NCBI GenBank assembly: GCA_905250115.1
Contig: CAJNOI010000051.1
Coordinates: 124,001 to 188,000 of the forward strand
DNA from: Adineta steineri
Lineage: Eukaryota > Rotifera > Eurotatoria > Adinetida > Adinetidae
DNA: 64,000 nt
Reading direction: 5' to 3'
Shown: piece by piece, positions 33,480-51,312 of the stretch
Layout of the letters: every line of letters begins with the position of its first letter
Position numbering within the stretch: position 1 is the stretch's first letter
Translations under genes and position numbers: made by a program
The notes under the pieces: generated by a model
Told to the model about the DNA's origin: nothing
What the model saw: the letters and a program-made list of their open reading frames with translations, nothing else
The model's database searches: none

Positions 33480-34561
33480 CAGAGTGTTCACTTTATTTTA
33501 AAACAATTTCGATCGTTTTCTTCTTCACCAATGATCTGTTCAGATCCGATGATTTTCATATCAGTCTATCTCATATACATTGTAGATGTTGTTATAGTAT
33601 TCTTAGTTTGAATAAATAAATGTCTGGTAATAAAATATCTGACAACATCGAAGGGTATATAAAATACTTTTCGAGGGAGTGATATCTTTATTTAGTGAAA
33701 CAGAAGGGGTAAATCATGTACTCCCAGAGTTCAGAGAGTACGTGGATTTCTCCTTGGTGAAACAGGAACATTTATCTAAACTGCGCTTCCATGTGTCAAA
33801 AAGTATTATTAGGCGGGTCTCTAAAAAGATTGAAACATTGCTTCTGTTACGTTTAAAAGTGTGTGTGATCGATATCACACACCCTGAGCAATAAGACCGT
33901 TTCTTTTCTAAAATAGATAATATCAAGGATCTACTAAGTTTTTCTTCATGTGCGTTTGCAAGATTTATATAAAGAACAATAGAAAAAGTCACAGCAACAC
34001 TAATACGACATATTCTAACAACTAACTAAATAGTAGGAGAAGGTTCTTTGTCTATATGCGATATAATATGACGAATCAATTGTACACGTTATCATATAAT
34101 ATGCACGATAGAATTTTGGATTTTCACTGTTTAACCCATTCATAGCCAACTTTTGAATGAAAAAGACTGACGAGAGGGTGGACAGAACAGAAAGAAAAAG
34201 AAATGGTACATATATGTATTAAATTTACTGTTCGTGAAAGGATTAATAAAGTTGATTGATGCTGTTTTTCAACCTTTTTTAGACACATGTCTAATAGTAC
34301 TTTTTGATACATACAAATGTACTTTAGATAAATGTTCCTGTTTCACTAAATAGCAATATCACTCCCTCGAAAAATATTTTACATACACTTCGATATTATC
34401 AGATATTTTATTACCAGACATTTATTTTTCCAAACTAAGAATACTATAACAATATCTACAATGTATATAAGGTAGACTGATATGAAAACCATCGGATCTC
34501 AACAGGTCATTAGGTGAGAAAAAAGTGATCGAAATTGTTTTAAAATAAAGTGAACACCCTG
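33480..34561. mobile_element. Tc1/mariner-like non-autonomous transposon, long inverted repeats
   Basis: The 1,082 bp element starts CAGAGTGTTCACTTTATTTT and ends with its inverse (AAAATAAAGTGAACACCCTG). It is flanked by TA on both sides, the target site of the Tc1/mariner superfamily. The inverted arms are long, about 33480-33840 and 34261-34561, and remain visibly alike (for example ATAAATGTCTGGTAATAAAA and CGAGGGAGTGATAT occur in both). The centre (about 420 bp) has no transposase frame. The left arm carries a small nested insertion. Confidence 0.85.
33704..33756. mobile_element. 53 bp hairpin nested in the transposon's left arm
   Basis: Comparing the two arms of the surrounding transposon, the left arm has 53 extra bases between two copies of GTGAAACAG (33695-33703 and 33757-33765); the right arm has one copy and an uninterrupted join. 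The insert is itself palindromic: AAGGGGTAAATCATGTACT against the inverse AAGGAGAAATCCACGTACT. It looks like a very small foldback insertion with target duplication. Confidence 0.7.
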
Positions 34562-35408
34562 TACTTGTCGGAATTTTAAAAAAAGACAGTTTTATTTTGA
34601 ATACTTCAAAAAAATAAATACCAAACTTTTTCAGTGTCACCAGGATAATGCATCTGAGTTACAAGTGGTGATTCAGATGTATCTTTTAGATATTAAACAT
34701 TTTCTGACTGTAATTGTAGCATTGTATCAGCTACTTCAATTGCCCAAAAGTGTTAAATCATTTATTGAATTAATTTTTCTCCATTGAAACATTTAATTAT
34801 TCGTTTTTATCGTTCAATTGATACATTTGTTAATGCAAATACTTGGATTTTAGAAACAGTTGATGATAAATATTTATTAATATTTTTTTTATTCCATTTT
34901 ACATCAGTTTAAAACAAATAATATTTGTTTTCTCATTTTACTTTTCATATTAATTACTTCTGAAAATTTGTTTTTTTATTCAAATAATAATGATCTGAAG
35001 GAACAACAAATATATAAGTATGTCCATTAACTTTTACTTCCAGAATACAATATTTTATAACTGAGAATATGAACAACAACAACAACAACAAAAAAATGCC
35101 ATTTCTATGTACAAAAATTATAACGTATTTTTTGTCTGTACGGTACAGATGCAGCCAAAAAGAAAAGATAGAGATTAGAGTGAATTATATAGACAAATAA
35201 GAAACATGAATATACAGTAAGAAAGAACAAGTATAATAACATCATGAGAAACATGCTAACAAATGAAGAAAAGAAAAACATGTTTTGCGTGTTTTTTCTT
35301 AATTGAGATCGAAACAAAATATGAGAGAATTGCACAAATAAGAAAGAAAAAGATCATACCATAAGTACAAGACGACAGGTGATTTATATCTGAATATAAA
35401 TAGAAAAA
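34562..35408. other. Intergenic, transposon to AGAP 3' end
   Basis: No gene supported. An (AAC)n microsatellite lies near 35071-35090. A frame at 35105-35335 (-) is a hydrophobic, Phe-rich stretch of the type common in AT-rich noncoding DNA. Confidence 0.5.
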
Positions 35409-40992
<5,584 letters not shown>

Positions 40993-41430
40993 AATTAAGT
41001 CATATCATTACTATATATTAACATTGGAATTTTACTTTATTTTTTTCAATCAAAAAAATAACATAGTGTGAAAGAAAGAATGATTCGTATTTGTTTCTTT
41101 CAAGATGGCCGTTATAGTCTGGTTTTCTAATAAACCAATCAAATAAAAAGGAAATTTATTTTCGTGAAAAGAAAAATTCTTAAATGATATTGATTTCTAA
41201 ATAAAACTATATTATTTTTATTTGAAATTATATAAAGTGACATCTATATATTATCACTATAGAATTAGTCTTTAACAAATAATTATATATGTATTATATT
41301 TATTATTATTTTTTTCATTCGAAATGTATATGATTGATTATTTTTTAGATATTTTCTTTTTTTGATATCATCTAGTCAAAAGACAAAAAAAAACCCTTTC
41401 ATTTTGTAAATAATAAAATCGTTTTTATAA
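40993..41430. promoter_or_regulatory. Divergent promoter region, AGAP and transportin
   Basis: 438 bp between the start codons of AGAP (-) and transportin (+). AT-rich, without a convincing TATA box at a useful distance for either gene. Confidence 0.4.
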
Positions 41431-44400
41431 ATGAGTTGGCAACCAGTGCAAGCTGATGGTCTTGAACAAATTTTGACATTATTACGTCAATCACAATCAC
41501 CTGATACACAAATTCAACGACAAGTACAAGCACGTTTAGAATCATTAAATCAATATCCAGATTTTAATAAATATCTTGTTTATATTTTAACAAAATTACT
41601 TGATGAACAAGAAGCAACACGTTCATTATCAGGTTTAATTTTAAAGAATAATGCAAAATCACATTATGAAAAATTTCCTGATGATGTACGATCATATATT
41701 AAACAAGAATGTTTATTAGCATTAGGTGATCGTTCACCATTAATACGTGCAACTGTTGGAATATTAATAACCACAATTGTAACAAAAGGTTCATTAGAAC
41801 AATGGCCGGCATTATTAGAACATCTTTATTCATGTTTGGATTCACCAGATGTTAATTTATGTGAAGGAGCATTTGGTGCATTACAAAAAATTTGTGAAGA
41901 TAGTGCTGATCAACTTGAAAATGCACCATCACAACCTTTAAATGTATTAATACCAAAATTTATACAATATTTTTTGCATTCTCATTCAAAAATTCGTTCA
42001 CATGCAATTGCGTAAGTTTACACTAATAAGTAGGAAATTGCTAATATATAAAGAAAACTTTTCCTTGTTTCTCAAATACAACTAAATAAATATTGATACA
42101 TCTGTTAGTTATTGCTCATGTTTATTTTTATTATCATTTTAGTTGTGTTAATGAATTTATAACACCACGTGCAACAGCATTAATGTCAAATATAGATATA
42201 TTTCTTGAAAATTTATTTCAATTAGCAAATGATACTGATTCCGATGTACGTAAACATGTTTGTCGTGCATTAGTTATGTTAGTTGAAGTCCGTATTGAAC
42301 GTTTACTTCCACATATGCAACAAGTTATTGAATATATGTTATTAACATCACAAGACAATGATGATACGGTTGCATTAGAAGCATGCGAATTTTGGTTAAT
42401 GATTGCGGATCAAACAATATGTCGAGATGTTTTACAACCATATTTAGATAAATTATTACCCATTCTTTGTAAAAATATGAAATATTCAGAAATAGATATT
42501 ATCGTTTTACAAGGTGATATTGACGAAGATGAACATATACCTGATCGTATTGAAGATATTCGGCCAAGATTTCCTCGTACACGTACAAGACAACATATGC
42601 AACATGTATTACATGACAATGATTCAACTGATCCAAATAATAATTCGACAGCAATTATACCATCTAGTAATGAACAATTACAAGATGAAAATGATAGTGG
42701 AGATGATGAAGATGATGATGGATCAGGTATTTTTATAATAAGTTTAAAGACATATGATAGCTAATAAAATAATTCTATGATTTCAGGTGGTAATGCTGAT
42801 CAAGCAACAGAATGGAATTTACGTAAATGTTCTGCAGCTGCTCTTGATATTCTTTCAAATATATTTCGTGAAGAAATTCTTCCAATATTATTACCAGTTT
42901 TACGTGAAATGTTATTTCATACAAATTGGCAAATAAGAGAAAGTGGTATACTTGTATTAGGTGCTATATCTGAAGGTTGTTTAAATGGTTTAACACCACA
43001 TTTACCTGATCTTGTTGATTATTTAATAAAATGTTTAAATGATAAAAAACCTTTAGTACGTTCAATAACATGTTGGACATTATCGAGATATTCAACATGG
43101 ATTGCACATGATGAAGTACAACAAAATAGATTTCTTATACCATTAATGTCTGAATTACTTCGAAGAATTTTAGATGCTAATAAAAAAGTAAAATTTATTT
43201 CTATTTTCTTATTATCATTCTATGCATATATATATATTAGGTACAAGAAGCCGCTTGCAGTGCATTTGCAACATTAGAAGAAGAAGCATGTATACAAATG
43301 GTACCATATTTAAAACAAATCCTTGAAACATTAGTACATGCATTTCGTAAATATCAAGCAAAAAATTTATTAATATTATATGATGCTATTGGAACATTAG
43401 CTGATAGTGTGGGTTCACATTTAAATCGTTCGGATTATATAGAATTATTAATGCCACCATTAATTGAACGATGGAATCTATTGAGAAATGATGATAAAGA
43501 TTTATTTCCTTTACTTGAATGTCTTTCATCAATAGCAACAGCATTACAAACAGGATTTTTACCATATTGTGAACCTGTTTTTACTCGATGTATTATGCTT
43601 GTACAACAAGCATTAGAAGCTACTGGAACAAATACACCACCAGATAAAGATTTTATGATTGTTGCACTTGATTTACTTTCTGGATTAGCAGAAGGACTAG
43701 GTAAAAAGAAGTTTATATTTTGATTTTAACATGATTATACTAAATATCTTTTTTTATATTAAGCGAGAAGATTTCTTATAGTATTAAAAGAAGTATCTAA
43801 GTAATAATTGTTAAAGTATCTATGACAGCCAGCAAAAAAAGATTGAAATTCAAATTTTTAATATATATACTATTTCTAGGCTTCTTTTGTATTTCTTATG
43901 TAATCAAATGGTTGCCTCGATCATTTCTATGTGTTTGTCAAAGATTGACATCCTTTTATATTTATGACGGGGGATACTTTATCAACGTAGTTCATAATTT
44001 ATACGATAAACATGACATAATATTATTTTGTAATAGAGCTTCAATATTTGTCATGACATTAATATTGACTTATATTAAATTTATCTGACATTACCTGAGT
44101 ACCATTAAATCCTTATTATTTGAGAAAATTAATTAAATTTAGAAATGTTTTTAAATACCTTATCGTCTTTTCATATATCATAAAACTATACTGAATAGTC
44201 AATTGATACATTACATCCTAGACGAACTTTTTTTCTACCCTGCGTGACCCAGACAATTCTCAAGATGTTCATGTTTTTCATACGCATGCCACAAGAAGTT
44301 TGACTAGGATATAAATTAAAAAGGGCAAACAACTGCATACTATAATGACTTCAAAAATATTTATTTTCTATTACTTTAATCAACAAAATCTACATTTTAT

Positions 44401-45124
44401 TTCTATTATATATTTAGGTTCTAATATTGATACTCTTGTTGAACGATCAAATATATTATCATTACTTGAACGATGTGCACAAGATACAATGGCTGAAGTT
44501 CGTCAAAGTTCATTTGCATTATTAGGTGATTTAACAAAAGCTTGTTTTCGTCATGTTCATAAACATTTAACTATCTTCTTACCAATATTAACACAAAATC
44601 TTAATCCAAATCATGTTAGTGTATGTAACAATGCCATATGGGCTATAGGTGAAATTGCTATACAAATTGGTGCTGAAATTCAACCATTTGTTTCAATTAT
44701 TCTTGAATCATTAATATTAATTATTAATCGAAATAATATACCAAAAACTTTATTAGAAAATACTTCAATAACAATTGGCCGTTTAGGTCTTGTTTGTCCA
44801 AATGAGGTTTCAACTCAATTGCCACGTTTTATACGTCCATGGTGTATTGCATTACGAAGTATACATGATAATGATGAAAAAGATTCAGCATTTCGTGGCA
44901 TATGTAATATGATCATAATAAATCCATTAGGTGTAACCAATGATTTTATATATGTATGTGATGCAATAGGATCATGGGAAAAACCACCTATGGAATTATA
45001 TACAAAATTTCGTGAAATTCTACAAACATTTAAACAAGAATTTGGAAATGAACAATGGAAACAATTAACAGATCGATTTAATTTATTACTTAAAGAACGT
45101 CTTCAAAGTCGTTATGGTGTTTGA
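41431..45124 (+). CDS. TNPO1: Transportin-1 (karyopherin beta-2)
   Basis: Nuclear import receptor for PY-NLS cargoes such as hnRNP proteins, dissociated by RanGTP. Five exons: 41431-42011, 42143-42726, 42787-43187, 43241-43700, 44418-45124. The start [20 protein letters not shown] matches transportin. HEAT repeats follow ([40 protein letters not shown]). The acidic loop of HEAT repeat 8, which couples Ran binding to cargo release, is present (residues around [12 protein letters not shown] at 42690-42730), and the C-terminus ends [12 protein letters not shown] as in the family. The acidic loop is split by an intron. Intron 4 (717 bp) is long for this genome. Confidence 0.96.
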
Positions 45125-46248
45125 TTTAGTTTAATTGTCTATAAACGATGACGAGACAATAATTTATTTAACAAGAAACCCAAAAAAGACAATGTTTTCT
45201 TCTTTTTTTTTCGTTTTGACAAGTTTATAATATCTTAAAAATTGAATAAAAGTCGTCGTAAAAAAAATAAAAGAGTTTTTGTTTTTTTTGTGATTTTTTT
45301 TTTCAGATTAATTTTTTTTAATATTTTAATGTAGAAAAGTATCGAATAAGTTTAGTTTATATGTCAGATGAATTCTTGTTTTGTTTTTTTTGTTTATTTA
45401 TTGAAAAAGAAACATTATTTTGTTTTCGTTTTAGATTAATTATTTCTCTTTTTTATATGAGGAAAAAAAATTGGTATCATAAAAACTCTTGTAATGGCTT
45501 TGTTTTTGATTGATATTTCTATCAATATTACATCTTTCTTGTTATACATAAAGATAAAGATCTCTATTGATAACGAAATTTGATAGAAATCACAACTTTT
45601 CTTTCATTAACGAGAACTTCTAGTCTTCATTCATGCCAGATTTTTATTAATAAAAATGTATACAAATAAATAAACTTGACAGTAATGAATGAACTATTGA
45701 AAGTTAGTCTAATCAATATTTAAAAATAAAACTTCAAAAATCCCTTGATATTATTTGCTTAGGTTTATTTTTATATCCTAGAAAATGTCATATTCTCTTT
45801 GAACAGATTTAATAAAATCTAATGTTTATTAGCTGTATCAAAATTCAATAAGTTCCGCAAATAGAATAAAAAACTATAAATGTGTTCAATAAAAGGTGTA
45901 AAAATAGTTTTTACATACACACATCGTTTTTCTCTTTCCTCTATGATAAAACGTGTACGTGTCAGTCAATCGTTCTCCCTAATTTTTTTTTTCTATACTT
46001 TTGTTTATGTCGGTATATATGAAAATGTCATACACTGTCTCTATTACGCATGCACACATTTGTACTCGTCTTTTGCTTTATTTGGTTTGTTGCGTTTTAA
46101 CATTTTTTTTCTCCTCTCCATTCGCTCAAAAACTTTTTTTCTTATCAATCGTCACAGTTGAGCACCCTATAAATAAAAAGTAATAGATGAATATAATTTT
46201 TCATATAACTATTTTGAATTCAATTTTAGATAGACAGCTGGTCTGTCG
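45125..46248. other. Intergenic, transportin to kinectin-like gene
   Basis: AT-rich with many T runs. A TATAAATA at 46168-46175 lies about 80 bp before the next ATG, and an acceptor-like CAATTTTAG ends at about 46229. Frames at 45880-46183 show no family features. Confidence 0.5.
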
Positions 46249-48451
46249 ATGGATTTAACAAGTATTCTCTTGGGATTTCTTGTATTTTCTGTGATTGTTT
46301 TATTTCTTGGTGCTTTAAATTATTTTCTCGGAAGGCCTCAGGCAAGTTTAACTGTATCGGACAAAAAATCTTCATCAGATTCAATAAATCAACAGCAGCA
46401 ACAGCAAACAAATCGTACTAATGCATGTGCTAATCGTCGTAAACAGGCGCGAAATGCAAAAAGAAATCAACGACAACAAACAGCAAATGTAACAAATGAG
46501 AATTTGAATGGTAATACTAATACTAAAGACAATCAAGAAACAAAATCAGTTACATCTGAAAGAAAAATAGAACAAGATGATGAAGAAGAAGATTCACAAA
46601 CAGATTCTCCTACACAACAAACCGATGATGAACAAGAACAAACTGATGAATTTTATGATGTAATCAAAAATGATGAAGATGTATTAATCTCTTCTCCTTC
46701 AAATTCTATTCAAGACGAACAAGAACCATGTGTACCGGTTAGACAACGTAAAAAGCATAAAAACAATTCAATGAATAGTAAATCATTAAGTCCATCATCA
46801 ACAATTCAATCAAATTCTTCATATATACCATTAAATCCACCAAAAAATGAATCAACATTTCCTTCAAAACCTCAAGCAAGTGTGGTTCCTGTTAAACAAA
46901 CACATACACAAGTTACGACATCAAATATTGAATCTCATCCATTTCAACAAGATAATAATTCTAAGTCAAATGGTCATGGATCATCATCATATAATATTTA
47001 TTCATATTCTGGACACAGTTCAATACCACCAAGATTTCGACAACAAAATGTTACAAATAATAAAGAAAAATTTCGTAAAAAGAAATCATCCACACCAATA
47101 AAAAAATCATCTATTCAACTGGATTCAGCCGCAAGACAAAATGATTTTGTACCTTCATTGCCAAAACAACAAACAAATAATAATAATCAATCAGAATCAC
47201 CTCGACAACAACAACAACAACAACAACATGAATCATCCAATCAAAATGGGTATTCATCAGAATCAGATAATTTATCTGGTAAATTTTTTTAGAAATAAAT
47301 TATGTTTACTAGAGTTCCTTGCAATTTTTTCTTATAGAAGCACCATCAACAGTACATACTAATAATCAAAATCATAGTTCTGTATTATCAACATCAACTG
47401 ATTCTCAACATTCATTGAAAGGACTTGAATTATTACGTTCAGTTCCAACATCAAATATTCTATTAGAAGAATTAGTTTCATTATTTGATACAGTCTCATT
47501 TTCATCTGAAGAACTTGAATTAATTTTAAATAAAATAACTACCAAACAATTATTAAATAGACAAGATTGGCAACGTTTACTTTCAGCAACATCAACAAAA
47601 AATGATAAATCTATTGAACGTATACTTGATGAAACCTATCGTAGTCAAGCAAAAATTCTTGCTATTGAATTACAAACAGAAAAAAATCGTGTATTTGAAT
47701 TAACTAAAACTAATGCTGAAATGGATAATACTATAAGACAATTACAACAACCAAATAACAATATGATACCTTATCAACAAACAATTCTATCATATCAAAT
47801 GCAACTTCGAAGAGTAACAGATGAAAATGCACATTTAGCACATCAATTACATGCATATTCAATGATGCCCGGTTCAATCAATGAATTAAAACAACAACAG
47901 CAAATTCTCGATGAACAATTACGACAATTAACAATGAGAAATAGTGCTCTTGAAAAAGAAGTTGCAGATGGAGATCGTGCAAGTAAACATGCAGCAGAAA
48001 TATATAAAAAAGGTAACTATAACTAATATATGAATAACATGTTATTTTTCCGTTTTTTTTAGCTGATGCTCAAAAACAAGAACGAATCGAACAAATGATT
48101 GCCGATATAAATAAATATAAAAAAATCAATAAAGATTTAAGTATATTACAACAAAAACATAAAGATCTTGAAAAAAATTCAAATTTAAAATTAAATGAAT
48201 TAATTAAACAACGTAATGAATTACAAAAATCTTATGATTACTTAAAAGAAAAAGTACAACAATATGATCAATTAAAAGCAAAATATGATGAACTTGTTCA
48301 AAGTCAAGCACAAATGAAAAATGTTGAAGAACTTGAACAAGAATTAATCGAAGTTAAAGCTAAAAATGATTTATTAAGACAACGAAATTGGAAAATAATG
48401 GAACAATTAAATAAACATTCACATAAACAAGAACAAAATCAATCAGATTAG
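46249..48451 (+). CDS. ER-anchored coiled-coil protein, kinectin/RRBP1-like
   Basis: Predicted ER membrane protein. Exons 46249-47278, 47338-48012 and 48063-48451 join in phase. Residues about 5-27 are one hydrophobic anchor (ILLGFLVFSVIVLFLGALNY) directly after a five-residue N-terminus, as in kinectin and p180. A basic segment (RRKQARNAKRNQRQQ) and a long polar, low-complexity Gln/Ser/Asn region with acidic patches follow. The last 380 residues are coiled coil (FSSEELELILNKITTKQLLN, then heptads to KAKNDLLRQRNWKIMEQLNK). The SSEELELIL...W element before the coil resembles the kinectin/RRBP1 family. Function by analogy: ribosome or microtubule-motor binding at the ER. A generic anchored coiled-coil protein is the alternative. 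Confidence 0.6.
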
Positions 48452-48794
48452 AAATACGATAATTATATACATGTGATACATTTTTTTGTTATTAATTTTT
48501 AAATCTGTTTTTATTGAATCTCTTTTTTTTTCTCTCTGTATGTTGTTTTTCTTTCTTTTCATTGTAATATTAAAATTACATTCGATCTTTCTCAATATAC
48601 AACGATCTATCATTATGATTGTTTTCTATTCATACATGACATTGTTTAGACGACGCATATACATTTGTTTTGTTAATTTTAACTATTGTTATTAATTTTT
48701 TTTTGCTCTTTTTAAATTCAATAAATCTCAATTGAAATTATTTGTTTTTTATTGAAATATTCTAGCTAGCTCACTTTTATTTCAAATTTAGATC

Positions 48795-51312
48795 ATGAGT
48801 TTTAATAAGCTTGTTTTGATTAGTTTGCTGATTTTCCTCCCAAATGTCCTAAGTGACGTAATACCACTAACATCAGCAAATATTTCCCAATATCTTCAAA
48901 ATCATGTTACTTTTGTTAAATTCTATGCAAATTGGTAAGTTTATAGAAAAATACTTCGAGAATATTTTCATAGTTAAATTTATTGTGTTTTTAGGTGTCC
49001 CCATTGTAAAAAATTTGAACCAACATGGAAACATTTTAGTGAAGCGAAACAAAATAATGATCTTCAAATAGCAGAGGTAACATATTTTACAGCTTGATCA
49101 AAATAAAAGAAGGGTAGATATTTTTTGGAGAGCTACGGTTTTCACCACTGGACAAGAGGCGATGAAGATGCATCGAAACTTATCTGGAGCGTTCTGCCCA
49201 TTCACCCACTTGTTGCATTATCGTGTAATCATTGCCACTATAATGCATTATTTTTCAGTATAATGTATTTTTTTTACATTATAATGCTTTATAATGAAAA
49301 ATAATGGCTAAAATGACACTATAATGCAACAGCTGGCTACATGAGTAGAACTGACACCGAGAGAGACAGCAATAAAGCGATGAAAAGATTTCATTGCCAA
49401 GTACTATTAGCAAGGTATTTTAGTCATCAAAATATAGTTTACTACCATTTTGTTCCTGGAAAAGAGGAAGTTTTTGTGGTGTTTTAATGCAAAAACCGAG
49501 TTTCTTAACATATGCAATAAAAGGAACTTTTCGAAAATGTGCGACTACAACTGTTAGGAGAATAGTTGGATTCGATGTGTCTTCAACCTTTTAATTTGAA
49601 ATGGGCAATAAATGATTTCAACAAAGTCAGAAGATTTATTTCGAATCTGTTGAGATTTTACTATAGTTTGTAAAACATAAATGATGTATTACGTACTATA
49701 TATTATACTGCTATTAGAAATCATGAACTGTGAAATCGATAAATATGGATTTGTCATCAGTTAAGAAACAATTGATGATACTGATAGTACATGAAAGACT
49801 AATAACTTATATCACTAAAATTCTCTCCTGCTTACAGTTCAAAATGACAATAACATCACGAAATATTGTAAAGTCACTTTTAATACGTCACTATTGTTGA
49901 TTATATTTCGAACTATTCGAATAAATTCCATAGTTCATATTTAATAGACTTTCGTTACGTCGATGTTTAGTAGATATCAATTCTAAACAAATTCTTTATT
50001 TTTATTATTAACTAAGATTTTAAATTTTATAGGTTGATTGCTCAGAAGAACCTCTTTTATGTTCCGATCATGATGTATTCGGTTATCCAACGTAAGTTTA
50101 GATAATAAAATACATTCATTTAGATATTAATTCATTATTTTAGTATCAAATTATTTGTACATGGAAGTGGTGCACGATATGAAGGACCACGTCATGTTGA
50201 CTCTCTTGAAGCATTTTATCGAGAAAAAATTGCTGAAGATGCTAATGTATATAGAAAAATCTATTTAATATATTCACATATTATTTAATTTGATCATTGA
50301 TTTAGTTTGAAGATAGTGTTGCAACTAAAACTGCTGTCTCAGAATTAACTTCAGACAATTTTGTTCAAAGAATTTCAAAAAACTTTGCATTCGTTGTTTT
50401 TTATGCTCCATGGTGTAAACATTGTAAAGTTTTAAAGCCTATTTTTCAAGAATTAGCACAACAAATGATTAATACAGAAGGATTACTTTTTGCAACGGTA
50501 CTTTTTTTTATTTCTGAAAAACTCAAGATTTCTAATTCGAATTTATATTTAGGTTGATTGTACAACTCAAAAAAATCTTTGTGCTGAACATGCTATTAGA
50601 GGTTATCCATCATTAATTTGGTTTCACAACGGTGTTGAAGTAATTCTTTTTTTCATTAATAAAATAAAATTTATATAAATATTCTTCTTTCTAGAAAGAT
50701 CGTTATATCGAAGCACGTCAATTAGAAAAAATGCGAAATTATATTGAACAAAATATGAAAGTTGCTGAACAATTAACTACACAAGCACCACCCATTGTAG
50801 ATCAATCCGAAGAAATAATCGAACCATCATCTACAGTAAATAAATAATAGAAATAAAAAAATAATCGAAAATAATTTTAGGATACTACTGTTCTTAATGC
50901 AAAAACATTTACACAAGGAGTTAGTTTTGAAGGTTATGCATTTATTAATTTTGGTGCTCCATGGTGTTCACATTGTCAAAAATTAGCACCTATTTGGAAA
51001 CAACTTGCACAAAGATTTGCTCATTATGAAGAAATACGTATTGCTCGTGTTGATTGTACAGCAAGTGAAAATTTATGTCGAGATTATGGAGTAAATTTAT
51101 TTATTTTATATATATCAAAAATGAATTTTATTTTCTTTTCTTATTAGATTCGTGCTTTTCCAAGTTTGATTTTATTTCGTTATGGAGAATCAAAGGTTGA
51201 ATATAATGGTGCAAGAGATTACGAATCATTAATTAATTTTCTTATCAGTCAATTAGAATTTTTTGGTGATGAATATATATTAAAACAAGAAAATGAGATT
51301 AAAAATGAATAA
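48795..51312 (+). CDS. TXNDC5: TXNDC5 / ERp46-like protein disulfide isomerase
   Basis: ER oxidoreductase with three thioredoxin domains that introduces disulfide bonds into secretory proteins. The signal peptide is residues 1-20 (MSFNKLVLISLLIFLPNVLS). Active sites: WCPHC in domain 1 (split across the first intron, 48934/48995), WCKHC in domain 2 (about 50412) and WCSHC in domain 3 (about 50964). Each domain has the cis-Pro motif (GYPTIKLF, GYPSLIWF, AFPSLILF). The order and spacing match TXNDC5/ERp46. The C-terminus is KNE then stop, so a full KDEL-type signal is lacking. Intron 2 (49077-50032) is 956 bp and holds repeats. Confidence 0.93.
49110..49650 (+). repeat. Dispersed repeat, decayed copy in TXNDC5 intron 2
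   Basis: Shares GGTTTTCACC, GCATCGAAACTT, GAGCGTTCT, AGCAATAAAGCGATGAAAAG and AATTTGAAATGGGCAATAAA, in the same order, with the PRPF6 intron copy (19513-19800). It is longer because of insertions, including the palindrome at 49211-49331. Confidence 0.65.
49211..49331. mobile_element. Small palindromic element nested in the repeat
   Basis: Starts TGTTGCATTATCGTGT and ends with the inverse of TGTTGCATTATAGTGT. The arms of about 55 bp pair along most of their length (CATTATTTTT, TATAATGT) around an 8-10 bp T-rich centre. It interrupts the dispersed repeat between GAGCGTTCT and the AGCAATAAA block. 121 bp, non-coding, MITE-like. Confidence 0.7.

Noticed and set aside
33679..33992. Frames within the Tc1/mariner-like element (71 and 92 codons)
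   Set aside because: No transposase motif (DDE/D) and they lie mostly in the inverted arm and nested hairpin.
35105..35335. 76-codon minus-strand hydrophobic frame near the AGAP 3' end
   Set aside because: Phe/Leu/Tyr-rich translation typical of T-rich noncoding DNA; no start context or homologue recognised.
43822..44088. 88-codon frame in transportin intron 4
   Set aside because: Phe/Ile/Tyr-rich AT-driven translation with no domain; the flanking exons join in phase across it.
47141..47362. Asn/His-rich frame overlapping the kinectin-like gene
   Set aside because: Frame-shifted reading of the poly-Gln tract of the real protein.
48486..48695. Hydrophobic plus-strand frame between the kinectin-like gene and TXNDC5
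   Set aside because: T-rich 3' UTR-like DNA; Phe/Leu run with no family features.
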